A stretch of DNA of 64,000 bases from QHVT01 sp036399015 (lineage in GTDB: Bacteria; Acidobacteriota; Thermoanaerobaculia; Gp7-AA8): assembly GCA_036399015.1 (NCBI GenBank), contig DASWNW010000080.1, positions 6,274 through 70,273 of the forward strand, read 5' to 3'. Below the pieces are notes generated by a model, which did no database searches, had not been told where the DNA came from, and saw only the letters and a list, made by a program, of their open reading frames with translations. Shown in pieces: positions 36,940-44,923 of the stretch; the stretch's first letter is position 1, and each line of letters starts with the position of its first letter. The position numbers and the translations under genes were made by a program.

Positions 36940-37287
36940 CCCGGACGAGCTCAGCCACCGCTCGAGCGCGGCAAGCAGGTGGCGGAGCTCCTCGTCCGTC
37001 AACGCATGCCCCTTCTCAATCCCGTAGGTCCTGGCGATGCATCCACGGCAGCAGGTACCGGTGGCGTGCTGCGCGACGAAGACCGGGTGGTTCCGCCACG
37101 GCGTCTGCCGCCCGTCGTTCGGGATCACCTCGGGAGCGACGCGCTTGCGAAGGATCTCCTCCGCCTGCTTCATCACATGCGGCAGCCCCCACGTCTGCAG
37201 GTACGCCAGCTCGCGCCCCTGCAGGCGGAACTTGCGCCGGAAGGAGGAGCGGGCGAGGCGGCCGAACGCCTCATCGAGTCCGATCAT
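36937..37287 (-). CDS. DUF4186-family protein
   Basis: 116 residues, matching the DUF4186 family in length and in its conserved blocks: FRRKFRLQGRELAYLQTWGL, the NDGRQTPWRNHPVFVAQHAT segment and the Cys pair TCCRGCIARTYGIEKG, with ALTDEE near the end. Biochemical role of this family is not known; the conserved His and Cys residues look like a metal site. Its start overlaps the stop of the GT-C gene before it by 4 nt, so the two are translationally coupled. Confidence 0.85.
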   Translation of the reverse strand: MIGLDEAFGRLARSSFRRKFRLQGRELAYLQTWGLPHVMKQAEEILRKRVAPEVIPNDGRQTPWRNHPVFVAQHATGTCCRGCIARTYGIEKGHALTDEELRHLLAALERWLSSSG

Positions 37288-38984
37288 CGCGTGGCGACGG
37301 TGAAGCGGCCGATCTCGGTGCGCTTCGGATAGTGCGCGTCGATCCAGGCGGCGAGCCGCGGCACGCGCTGCGGGTTCGGCACGCCGTCGAAGACCGCGAT
37401 CACGGGGTCGCCGCCGAGGATCACCGCCACCGGCGGCTCCTTCCGGAGCGCCGTCATCGTCTCGGCGAGGAGAGCGGGAGCGGAGAGCATCGGCACGTCG
37501 AAACAGCGTGCGGCCGGCTTCCGTTTCAGCATCATGTAGAGCGCCCGCTCGTTCGAGAAGTCGAAGATCGTCCCCGGCCCGAGGGAGTCGACGTATTGCT
37601 TCAGCGTCGCGAGCTGCGTCGCATTGTCTTCGGTGGTGTAGATGCCGCGTGCAAGTGGATGCGGGACCAGGCCGTCGTGACGCTGCCGCGCCGCCCATTG
37701 CGAAGCCAGCTTCGCTCCCGCGCCGAGGTTCTGCGGCACCTCGAAGTAGAAAACGGAGGCGATCGCCAGCACCGCGACCGCGATCCGGCTGCGCAACGGC
37801 TCGAGCACGAACGCGACGAAGGCGACGCCGAGGAGCGGTACGGCGAAGCGGGTGTGGCTCCAGCTCACACGGCCGGCCGCCGTGCGAAACAGCAGGATCG
37901 AGAAGATCGCCACGATGGCGATGCGCGGATCGCGGCGCTTCACCGCCAGCGCGAGCAGAAACCCGTAGAAGACCGGCGGCACGTAGTAGCGCAGTCCATT
38001 GGCGGTGAACGGCTCAGGCGCCGGCAGTGCCCAGACGGCGTCGATCGCGCTGGGAACGATCACGTACGAGTCGACGAAGAACTGCCGCACGTCGGCACGG
38101 ACGGCGAGGAGGATGACGAGCGGCGCCGCCGCCGCGATCGCGCCGAACAGCAGCACCCGCCGCCACGGCGGGCGGAGAATCAGCGTCGCCGCCGCAACGC
38201 CGCCGAGGGCATACGTGCCGACGTCGAGACTCCAGAGCACCCCCAGCGACGCGCTGAGATACGCCACCAGCAGCATATGCGGCTGCCTCACCCGCGCATA
38301 GCGGAGCATCGCCCAAACCGCCAGCAGCAGCGGCGCGAGCCGAAAGTAGGGGAACACCGGAATCCAGAATGCCGCGATTCCGCACAACGGCAACAACACC
38401 GCCGCCACGAGACCGGCCGTGGTGACCGTCAACTCCGCCGCAATCGGCACCAGGAGCGCGAGCGCCGCCGCATCGAGGAAGGTCTGCAGCCGCCGCGTAT
38501 GCGGCAACCGCCCGCCAACTAGTGCGTCCAGACCGCCGTCGACGCCGAGCCCGTGCAGCAGAAACACCTCGCCGTATGGACGCTCGCCGTTCAGGAACAG
38601 CCACGCCGGCGTCAGGTGCTCCCCTTCGTGAAACGGGTCCATGTGCACGAACGGGTTGTCGTGGATGAACAGCATCGACACGAACACGAAGAGCGCGAGA
38701 GCGATCGTGATGCGGTATCGGGTGGCGGTTGTCCGCGGAGTGTCGCCCGGGCGAAACGTCCCGGACACCTGATCCCTGACACCCGACACCAGTGCGCCGC
38801 CGAACGCGCAAACCACCAGCGCCGCGACCACGAAGTAATCCCACCCCTTCGGATACCCATGCACCGTCAGGACGCCGACGCCTCCGTCAGGCGCGGAGAA
38901 GAACTGCTTCAGGTGGGGCGCGAGGAGCGCCACGACCGCGGCGCCAACGACCGATCCGGCGGCCATGCGGCCGATGCGCGGCAT
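37284..38984 (-). CDS. Multi-spanning GT-C-like membrane protein
   Basis: 566 residues from the ATG at 38984, with about twelve hydrophobic segments. The loop after the first helices holds PFVHMDPFHEGEHLTPAWLF and GERPYGEVFLLHGLGVDGGL, reminiscent of the acidic loop of GT-C transferases. The C-terminal ~130 residues are soluble (TIFDFSNERALYMMLKRKPA). Not clearly paralogous to the other GT-C proteins here. Start fits a TACAAT -10 only 7 nt upstream. Confidence 0.6.
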   Translation of the reverse strand: MPRIGRMAAGSVVGAAVVALLAPHLKQFFSAPDGGVGVLTVHGYPKGWDYFVVAALVVCAFGGALVSGVRDQVSGTFRPGDTPRTTATRYRITIALALFVFVSMLFIHDNPFVHMDPFHEGEHLTPAWLFLNGERPYGEVFLLHGLGVDGGLDALVGGRLPHTRRLQTFLDAAALALLVPIAAELTVTTAGLVAAVLLPLCGIAAFWIPVFPYFRLAPLLLAVWAMLRYARVRQPHMLLVAYLSASLGVLWSLDVGTYALGGVAAATLILRPPWRRVLLFGAIAAAAPLVILLAVRADVRQFFVDSYVIVPSAIDAVWALPAPEPFTANGLRYYVPPVFYGFLLALAVKRRDPRIAIVAIFSILLFRTAAGRVSWSHTRFAVPLLGVAFVAFVLEPLRSRIAVAVLAIASVFYFEVPQNLGAGAKLASQWAARQRHDGLVPHPLARGIYTTEDNATQLATLKQYVDSLGPGTIFDFSNERALYMMLKRKPAARCFDVPMLSAPALLAETMTALRKEPPVAVILGGDPVIAVFDGVPNPQRVPRLAAWIDAHYPKRTEIGRFTVATR

Positions 38985-38991
38985 GGCGGCG

Positions 38992-39001
38992 ATTGTATGA
39001 T
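38992..39001. promoter_or_regulatory. Two overlapping divergent -10 elements
   Basis: The sequence ATTGTATGAT reads TACAAT on the minus strand (38992-38997, 7 nt before the GT-C ATG at 38984) and TATGAT on the plus strand (38996-39001, 7 nt before the ATG at 39009). Both would give leaderless mRNAs, and the two polymerases could not bind at the same time. Confidence 0.5.
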
Positions 39002-39008
39002 CGAGTTC

Positions 39009-39608
39009 ATGGAATCCTTCAGCCGCGCCTTCCTCGACGAGAGCATCGAAGTCATCCGCCAGATCGACTCTGAGACGGTCGACCGGGTCGCCACCGGCCT
39101 CGGCGCCGCGCGCGACGGCGGCGGCCGACTCTTCATTCTCGGCGTCGGCGGCTCCGCCGGTCACGCCAGCCACGCCGTCAACGACTTCCGCAAGATCTGC
39201 CGCTTCGAGGCCTACACCCCCACCGACAACGTCTCCGAGCTGACCGCCCGCGTCAACGACGAAGGATGGGACAGCAGCTTCTCCGAGTGGCTGAAGGGCT
39301 CGCGCATCAACGGCAAGGACGCGATCCTGGTCTTCTCCGTCGGCGGCGGGAGCGTCGAGAAGAACGTCTCCGTGAACCTGGTCCGCGCCATCGACGAGGC
39401 GCGCGGCGTCGGGGCGAAGGTCTTCGGCATCGTCGGGAAGGATGGCGGCTACACGAAACAGGTCGCCGACGCCTGCGTGGTCATTCCCCCCGTCTTCAAC
39501 GAGCGCATCACGCCGCACACCGAGGGGCTCGCGGCGGTGGTGTGGCACCTCCTCGTCTCGCACCCGGCGCTCAAGGTCACGCAGACGAAGTGGGAATCAG
39601 TGAAGTAG
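39009..39608 (+). CDS. gmhA: SIS-domain phosphoheptose isomerase (GmhA-like)
   Basis: 199 residues. SIS domain with FILGVGGSAGHASHAVNDFR (the GNGGS-type phosphate loop), ARVNDEGWDSSFSEWL, VFSVGGGSVEKNVSVNLVRA and GIVGKDGGYTKQVADACVVI, all diagnostic of sedoheptulose-7-phosphate isomerases; the late HTEG block replaces the usual QE-x-H. Makes D-glycero-D-manno-heptose 7-phosphate. ATG at 39009 is preferred because TATGAT precedes it by 7 nt; an ATG at 38997 lies inside that element. It converges with the gmhB-like gene and overlaps it by 32 nt. Confidence 0.83.
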   Translation: MESFSRAFLDESIEVIRQIDSETVDRVATGLGAARDGGGRLFILGVGGSAGHASHAVNDFRKICRFEAYTPTDNVSELTARVNDEGWDSSFSEWLKGSRINGKDAILVFSVGGGSVEKNVSVNLVRAIDEARGVGAKVFGIVGKDGGYTKQVADACVVIPPVFNERITPHTEGLAAVVWHLLVSHPALKVTQTKWESVK

Positions 39609-40149
39609 CGAGCTCGCCGAGGTCGCGCACCCGCAGGTCGGGCTCGATCTTTCCCCGCTTGTGCGCCGACCCGCGATGCTCGATCAGCGCGACCTTGCAT
39701 CCGGCCCCGCGCCCGCAGGCGAGATCGCTGTCCTGATCGCCGACCATCCACGAGCGCGACAGGTCGACGCCGAACTCCTCCGCCGCGTCGCGCAGCGACT
39801 TCGTGCCCGGCTTACGGCAGTCGCACTTCACCCGCAACTCCTCGACCACCGCCTCGGGATGATGGAAGCAGAGATAGCTGCGCGCCACCGGCACGCCGAG
39901 CGATGCCGCGACGGCGTCGTGCACCGCCTGCAGCTCCTCGCGCGAAGTCTTTCCTTTGGCAAAGCTCGGCTGATTCGTGACGATGAACAGCAGCCACCCC
40001 GCCTCCACGAAACGGCGCAGCGGCTCGTGCACCCCTTCGATCAGCACGAGGTCGGAGAGACGCCGCGGCGACTCCCACTCGTCGTGCGAGGGGTAGTACA
40101 CCAGCTCGTCGAGCACGCCGTCGCGATCGAGGAACAGCGCCCTTCTCAT
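39577..40149 (-). CDS. gmhB: D-glycero-D-manno-heptose 1,7-bisphosphate phosphatase (GmhB-like HAD)
   Basis: 190 residues, HAD subfamily IIIA. Motif I FLDRDGVLDE, motif II FIVTNQPSFAKG, the zinc loop CFHHPEAVVEELRVKCDC (C-x-H ... C-x-C), RKPGTKSL as motif III and VGDQDSDLACGRGAG as motif IV. These features and the length match GmhB. Last gene of the heptose operon; its start overlaps the previous stop by 4 nt (ATGA). Confidence 0.88.
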   Translation of the reverse strand: MRRALFLDRDGVLDELVYYPSHDEWESPRRLSDLVLIEGVHEPLRRFVEAGWLLFIVTNQPSFAKGKTSREELQAVHDAVAASLGVPVARSYLCFHHPEAVVEELRVKCDCRKPGTKSLRDAAEEFGVDLSRSWMVGDQDSDLACGRGAGCKVALIEHRGSAHKRGKIEPDLRVRDLGELATSLIPTSSA

Positions 40150-41897
40150 CGGAACCTCGGCACGTGCGTCACCCGCGTCGTTTCCCCTTCCAGCGTCGCG
40201 CCACCGGCCGGCTGACGGAAGAGCACGCGCTCATCGTTCGGCAGCAGGATCACGGCCACCTCGCGATCGCCTGTATTCAACGCCGCCAGCCGCTGCCCCT
40301 CCCGCAAGCCGCGGAGCGGTGCACTGAATCGCACCGGCCCCGCCGTCTCAGCCGTCAGTTGCACGGTGAACCGCGCGGCGTCTGCTTTCTTGTAGGTCGC
40401 GAACGCCAACGGGTTGCGAAACCAGGGATGCCGCACGAGCCGCTCCGAGACATACACGCGATAGTCGCCGTCTGCCGGGACGCGCCACGCGAATCCTCGC
40501 CCCGGCGCCAGCTTCGCATTCATCCCCGGCACCCAGAGCTCGCGCCACACCGGCACGTAATGGCGGACGAAGTAGGGCGCGAGCTCCCGCTGCACCGTTC
40601 CCACCCACAGCAGCGCGTTGTGGTCGAACACGACCGCGGCCGGCGGCTCGCTCGGCACGTACGCCGGCGCGAGCTTTTCCCGCACGAGCTGCCGCGCGAG
40701 CTCCGGCAGGAACCAGAAGCGATACGCCGGCTCACGATGGAGAGCCCAGGTGATCCCGCTCCAGACCTGGTCGCCCGGACGCGTGCGTGCGTGCACCTCG
40801 CGCATGATCGTGTCCTGATAGGCGAGGTCGTGCTCCTTCCCGCGGAAGATGGAGGCGAACGCGTTCACGCCCCATGCGAGTGCGAGCACCGCCATCACTG
40901 CCTCGCGCCGCGGGACCCGCTCGACGATCGCCGCGACGAGCGGGATCATCAGGATCAACAGCAGCGCCAGGTGGTAGTTGTAGATGAACTTCATCGACGA
41001 GACGAAGAGGATGTTCGTGAGCTGCAGGAGCGCAATCTGAAGCAGCGCGCCGCGCACGCGCAGCGCGAGCAGCATGCCGGCGAATCCAGCGAGCAGCACG
41101 AGCACTCCCCCGACGTCCATCGCCGCCAGCTCGAACAGCCGGTCGGTGGCCAGCAGCCGCACGCCGAACGGGACGAGCAGCCGGTGCATGAAGCCGCCGA
41201 TCACCGGCGTCGCGAACCGCTCCGCCCGATTGTCGGTCCACACCTGCTGCACGAGCTCGTCCAGCGAACCGGTCGCCGCGAAAAAGGCGATCCACAGCGC
41301 GAGCATCGTCACGCCGCCCGCCGCGATCGGCCACGCCCGTACTCGCTTCGTGACCAACACCAGCAGCACCGCCATCACGAGGACGGGCCCCAGGCGCAGG
41401 TTCGCGAAACCGGCAAGACAGAAGACCATGCCGGCGAGAAAGAACTGCTCCCGCTGCGCCAACACCAGCCCCGCCATTACCAGCATGCAGCCGAGCGAGT
41501 CGACCCGGTACTCGACGGCAGGAATCATCAGCAGCGAGCTACAGGCCGCCACGCCCATCCCCACCCACCGCGCGAAGCGGTCGATCCCGGCGCCGCGCAT
41601 CCAGACGTTCGTCAACCAGAACGTGGCGACCCAGACCGGCACCTGCGCCCACCGAAGCGCGATCACCGCGTCCACCCCCGGACTCTCCACCACCCAGGTG
41701 AACGGCGCGAAGAGGAACCACATCAGCGGCGTGTGGTGCTCCCAGAAGTCGCGGAACGGCAGCCGCCCCTGCGCGATCCAGGACGTGGCGCGGTAGAACT
41801 CCAGCTCGTCCCAGTTCAGTGGATGGAGGAAGTGGAGCGGGATGAGCCGCACCGCCGCGGCGGAGAGCGCCAGGGCGATCGCGGCTCGCAGCTTCAC
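40146..41897 (-). CDS. GT-C fold membrane glycosyltransferase (FRDFWEHHTP family), copy 2
   Basis: 583 residues from a GTG at 41897 that overlaps the epimerase stop by 4 nt. Multi-spanning, with DELEFYRATSWIAQGRLPFR followed by DFWEHHTPLMWFLFAP in the first loop, nearly the same motif as the protein at 34758, and a matching C-domain (RELWVPGMNAKLAPGRGF). It lies inside the heptose operon, so it may transfer heptose or another lipid-linked sugar; this is inference. Confidence 0.72.
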   Translation of the reverse strand: MKLRAAIALALSAAAVRLIPLHFLHPLNWDELEFYRATSWIAQGRLPFRDFWEHHTPLMWFLFAPFTWVVESPGVDAVIALRWAQVPVWVATFWLTNVWMRGAGIDRFARWVGMGVAACSSLLMIPAVEYRVDSLGCMLVMAGLVLAQREQFFLAGMVFCLAGFANLRLGPVLVMAVLLVLVTKRVRAWPIAAGGVTMLALWIAFFAATGSLDELVQQVWTDNRAERFATPVIGGFMHRLLVPFGVRLLATDRLFELAAMDVGGVLVLLAGFAGMLLALRVRGALLQIALLQLTNILFVSSMKFIYNYHLALLLILMIPLVAAIVERVPRREAVMAVLALAWGVNAFASIFRGKEHDLAYQDTIMREVHARTRPGDQVWSGITWALHREPAYRFWFLPELARQLVREKLAPAYVPSEPPAAVVFDHNALLWVGTVQRELAPYFVRHYVPVWRELWVPGMNAKLAPGRGFAWRVPADGDYRVYVSERLVRHPWFRNPLAFATYKKADAARFTVQLTAETAGPVRFSAPLRGLREGQRLAALNTGDREVAVILLPNDERVLFRQPAGGATLEGETTRVTHVPRFR

Positions 41898-42853
41898 GAC
41901 AAGGGTCCGTTGCGGAACTGCTCCACCGTCTCCCGGATCGTCCTCTGCGTGGCCTGATTGCTCGACAGTTTCGGCTTCCAGCCGAGCTTCGTCATCCGGC
42001 TCGTGTCGAGCTTGACGTACGGGACGTCGCCGCGCCACCCACGGGGGCTCGTGCCGTACTGCACGGCGATCCTGTCGCGCTCGATCCCCATCGCCTCGAT
42101 CGTCCAGTCGGTGATCTCGCGGACGGTGGTCTGGTCGTCGACGGCCAGGTTGTAGACGTTGACGTGCCCCGGCGCGTTGGCGACGCCGAACTCCATTCCG
42201 TCGAGGCAGTCCTCGACGTAGACGTACGGCTTGGCCTGCGTCCCGTCGCCGAGGACGGTGAGCTTCGTCGAATCCTCCCGCAGCCGCAGCACGAAGTCGT
42301 GGATCACGCCGTGGGTGGGGTTCGGCCCGACGATGTTGCCGAAGCGGTAGATCCAGGCCTGCATGTCGTAGTTGTGGGCGTACGCCGTGATGAGCGTCTC
42401 GCACGCCACCTTGCTCGCCGCGTAGAGCGAGATCGGGAGGATCGGGCCGTAGTCTTCCGGCGTCGGCATCACCGTCGGCTCCCCGTAGACCGCGCCGCTG
42501 CTCGAGAAGACCAGCTCCTTCACGCCGGTGCGGCGCATCGTCTCCAGCACGTTGTACGTGACGAGCGTGCCGCCCTTCAGATCGAAGTCGGTGTACTTCG
42601 TCCCGTAGCTGATGTCGCTGTTCGCGGCGAGGTGCCACACCCGGTCGGGCTTGAACTCTTCGACGATCTTCACCAGCCCCTCGAGATCGAGCAGGTCGAG
42701 CTCGTGAAACGTGAAGCCGGGGTCCTGCACCACGTAGGCGCGCTTGCCGAGGAAGAAGTTGTCGACGCCGGCGACGACGTCGCCACGCTTCAGGAGGCGG
42801 GGAATGAGGTTCGATGCGATGAAGCCGGCCGCGCCGGTCACGAGAATTCTCAA
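41894..42853 (-). CDS. NAD-dependent sugar-nucleotide epimerase/dehydratase (extended SDR)
   Basis: 319 residues from a TTG at 42853 (TTGA overlap with the upstream stop), giving LRILVTGAAGFIASNLIPRL directly. NAD motif GAAGFIASN, catalytic Ser in VFSSSGAVYGEP and YxxxK in LYAASKVACETL. Closest in pattern to UDP-glucose 4-epimerase/WbpP-like enzymes. In this operon the natural substrate could be GDP-heptose or the partner sugar of the repeat unit; sequence alone does not decide. Longer upstream frames run into the nucleotidyltransferase gene and are rejected. Confidence 0.85.
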   Translation of the reverse strand: MRILVTGAAGFIASNLIPRLLKRGDVVAGVDNFFLGKRAYVVQDPGFTFHELDLLDLEGLVKIVEEFKPDRVWHLAANSDISYGTKYTDFDLKGGTLVTYNVLETMRRTGVKELVFSSSGAVYGEPTVMPTPEDYGPILPISLYAASKVACETLITAYAHNYDMQAWIYRFGNIVGPNPTHGVIHDFVLRLREDSTKLTVLGDGTQAKPYVYVEDCLDGMEFGVANAPGHVNVYNLAVDDQTTVREITDWTIEAMGIERDRIAVQYGTSPRGWRGDVPYVKLDTSRMTKLGWKPKLSSNQATQRTIRETVEQFRNGPLS

Positions 42854-43521
42854 GAGTGGTTCTCCAGGGCCGCGCGCGTGCGCGCCAGTTCGTCGGGCGT
42901 GCCGATGTCGAAGAAGTTCAGGTCCACTACCTCGCACGCCAGCTCTCCGCGGCTGGCGAGCGTCGCGTAAACGATCTCTTCGAACGAACAGGCGCCGCGT
43001 TGCGGCAGCAGGTCGAGTGTCGATGAATGCATGACCGAGAAGCCGGCGTCGACGTACGGCAGCTCCGGCGCCCGCTTGTCGAATCGGGTGACGCGGCCGC
43101 CGTCGATCTCCGTGTTCCCGACGGTGACCCGCGGATAGACGGCCAGGCAGTTGTCCGGGTGCTGCTGCACGAAACGATCGTAGTCGAAGCGGCGCAACAC
43201 GTCGCCGAACGTGAGGATGAACCGCTCGCCAAGCAGCGCCCGCGCCTCGCGTAGCGCACCGCCGGTGCCGAGCGGCTCCGTCTCCCGGCTGTACTGCACG
43301 TTCATCCCGAAACGGGAGCCGTCGCCGAAGTGCTCCTCGATGACTTCGTGCTTGTAGCCGGTGAGGAGCACCAGCTCCCGCAGCCCACGATCCGCGAACG
43401 ACTGCAGGACCAGCTCGAGATATGGCCGGCCACCGACCGGGATCATCGGCTTCGGGAGGGCCCGCGTCAGCTCGCCCAGCCGGGTGCCGAAGCCGCCGCA
43501 GAGGACGGCCACCCGGATCAC
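42850..43521 (-). CDS. hddC: D-glycero-alpha-D-manno-heptose 1-phosphate guanylyltransferase (HddC-like)
   Basis: 223 residues from a GTG at 43521 (GTGA overlap). NTP-transferase fold: AVLCGGFGTRLGELTRALPK, MIPVGGRPYLELVLQSFADR, VLLTGYKHEVIEEHFGDGSR, EPLGTGGALREARALLGERF, and a C-terminal DAGFSVMHSSTLDLLP. The short form without a beta-helix domain and the PKPM-PVGGRP-L string fit HddC and its relatives. With GmhA, GmhB and HddA nearby the assignment as the heptose guanylyltransferase is strong but RmlA-type alternatives exist. Confidence 0.82.
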   Translation of the reverse strand: MIRVAVLCGGFGTRLGELTRALPKPMIPVGGRPYLELVLQSFADRGLRELVLLTGYKHEVIEEHFGDGSRFGMNVQYSRETEPLGTGGALREARALLGERFILTFGDVLRRFDYDRFVQQHPDNCLAVYPRVTVGNTEIDGGRVTRFDKRAPELPYVDAGFSVMHSSTLDLLPQRGACSFEEIVYATLASRGELACEVVDLNFFDIGTPDELARTRAALENHS

Positions 43522-44183
43522 GCCGGCTTCACCTTCCGCGCACGCCACAGCCGCTTGAACGTCCAGATCGTGCTGTCGAAGCGCTGCAGCGTCGTCTCGC
43601 CGATCCGCTCGCGGTAGTCGATCGGGATCTCCACCGTTTTGAAGCCCATGCGGTGCGGCACGACGTACATGTCGACCGGCAGCGCCGGCCCCTTCGCCAC
43701 CCACTGCACCTTCTCGATCATCGACTTGCGGTACGCGCGCATGCCGCTGTGCACGTCGGTCGTCTTCAGGCCGTGCAGCACGCGCGCGCCGAGCGCGAAG
43801 AGCCGGTTCGCCAGGAAGTTCGCGAACGGCATCGCCTTCGGCCGCCGCCAGGTGCGGGTCGTGTTCACCAGGTCGTAGCCCTGCTCGATCAGGCGCACGA
43901 GCTCCGGGATGACTTCCACCGGGTAGGTGTCGTCGCAGTCGAGGGTGATGACGATGTCGCCGCTTCCCTCCCGCACCGCGCGGTCCATCGCCGGTCCGTA
44001 CCCTTGCGGCGGGAACTGCTTGATGACGCGCGCGCCGAGCTCCTGCGCGATCTCCGCCGTCCTGTCTTTGCTGGAGTCGACCAGCAGCACCTCGGCGTCG
44101 GGTGCCACGCGGAGAATGTCGCGGATGACCTTCGCCACCGCCTTCTCCTCGTTCATCGTGATCATCGATACGGTCAGTTTCAT
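43518..44183 (-). CDS. Family 2 glycosyltransferase
   Basis: 221 residues, GT-A fold: LTVSMITMNEEKAVAKVIRD at the N-terminus, VLLVDSSKDRTAEIAQELGA, the acidic metal motif ITLDCDDTYPVEVIPELVRL and HSGMRAYRKSMIEKVQW. Similar to dolichol-phosphate-mannose-synthase-type soluble GT2 enzymes, without C-terminal helices. Start overlaps the methyltransferase stop by 4 nt. It may load a sugar onto polyprenyl phosphate for the GT-C enzymes (inference). Confidence 0.85.
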   Translation of the reverse strand: MKLTVSMITMNEEKAVAKVIRDILRVAPDAEVLLVDSSKDRTAEIAQELGARVIKQFPPQGYGPAMDRAVREGSGDIVITLDCDDTYPVEVIPELVRLIEQGYDLVNTTRTWRRPKAMPFANFLANRLFALGARVLHGLKTTDVHSGMRAYRKSMIEKVQWVAKGPALPVDMYVVPHRMGFKTVEIPIDYRERIGETTLQRFDSTIWTFKRLWRARKVKPA

Positions 44184-44923
44184 GATGTGCGCTTCGCTTC
44201 GTAAATCATCTGGAAGGCCAGCATCCCCGGCCAGAGCGACGCCACCGCGCGCTCGATGGGATAGGCGGTTTTGAGATAGAGCTGATACGGCTTTGATTTG
44301 AGGAGGGCGTCGGCGGGCTGAGAGCCCGCCGCTCCAGAGGGACCGCGGGACAACAGCTTCTTCGCCAGCGGCACGAACGGCCGGATGATGCCGGGGTTGT
44401 AGGTCGTCTTCACCGGCTCGAGTCCACCCTGCTCCAGCAGCCACCGCGCGCTGCTGCGCGTGAAGAAACGGAGATGCGTACGATCGAGGACGCCCGTCTC
44501 CTCGTACTCCCACTTCCCCGCGAGATGCGCGAGCCGCACCGACCAGAGCCCGACGTTCGGCAGCGAGACGATCACGCTGCCACCCGGTGCGAGCCACTGC
44601 AGGTAGCGCCGCAGCGCGCTGACCGGCCACGGCACATGCTCCAGCACGTCCGCGAAGATGATGGCGTCGAACTGCAGGCCGGCCAGGTCGGCCGTCAGCA
44701 TGTCCCCCTGCACGACGTGCGCGAGCCGCTTCGCCGCCACCGCGACCGCCACCTCGCTCGACTCGAGGCCCGTGACCTCGTTGCCGAGCTGCTGAATGTG
44801 CTGGCTCGTCGTTGCGAAACCGCAGCCGACGTCGAGCACGCGCAGCCCTTTGCGTTTGTTCCAGAGACGGAGCAGCCCCCAGTTCACATCCTCGAAGTAC
44901 TGGTATGACGCGTTCTCATCCAT
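44180..44923 (-). CDS. Class I SAM-dependent methyltransferase carrying a repeat-derived insertion
   Basis: 247 residues. SAM site LRVLDVGCGFATTSQHIQQL, then FDAIIFADVLEHVPWPVSAL and LAPGGSVIVSLPNVGLWSVR, the UbiE/Methyltransf_11-12 pattern common in glycan clusters. Residues ~196-205 (SGAAGSQPAD) are encoded by half of the palindromic element found at 1107 and 4155, so the repeat has entered the reading frame without breaking it. Start overlaps the end of the next gene upstream by 8 nt. Likely methylates a sugar of the polymer. Confidence 0.82.
   Translation of the reverse strand: MDENASYQYFEDVNWGLLRLWNKRKGLRVLDVGCGFATTSQHIQQLGNEVTGLESSEVAVAVAAKRLAHVVQGDMLTADLAGLQFDAIIFADVLEHVPWPVSALRRYLQWLAPGGSVIVSLPNVGLWSVRLAHLAGKWEYEETGVLDRTHLRFFTRSSARWLLEQGGLEPVKTTYNPGIIRPFVPLAKKLLSRGPSGAAGSQPADALLKSKPYQLYLKTAYPIERAVASLWPGMLAFQMIYEAKRTS
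44312..44339. repeat. Half copy of the palindromic element inside a coding gene
   Basis: GGCGGGCTGAGAGCCCGCCG followed by CTCCAGAG. It matches the left arm of the full copies at 1107 and 4155 in inverted orientation and lies in frame within the methyltransferase gene. Confidence 0.85.
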
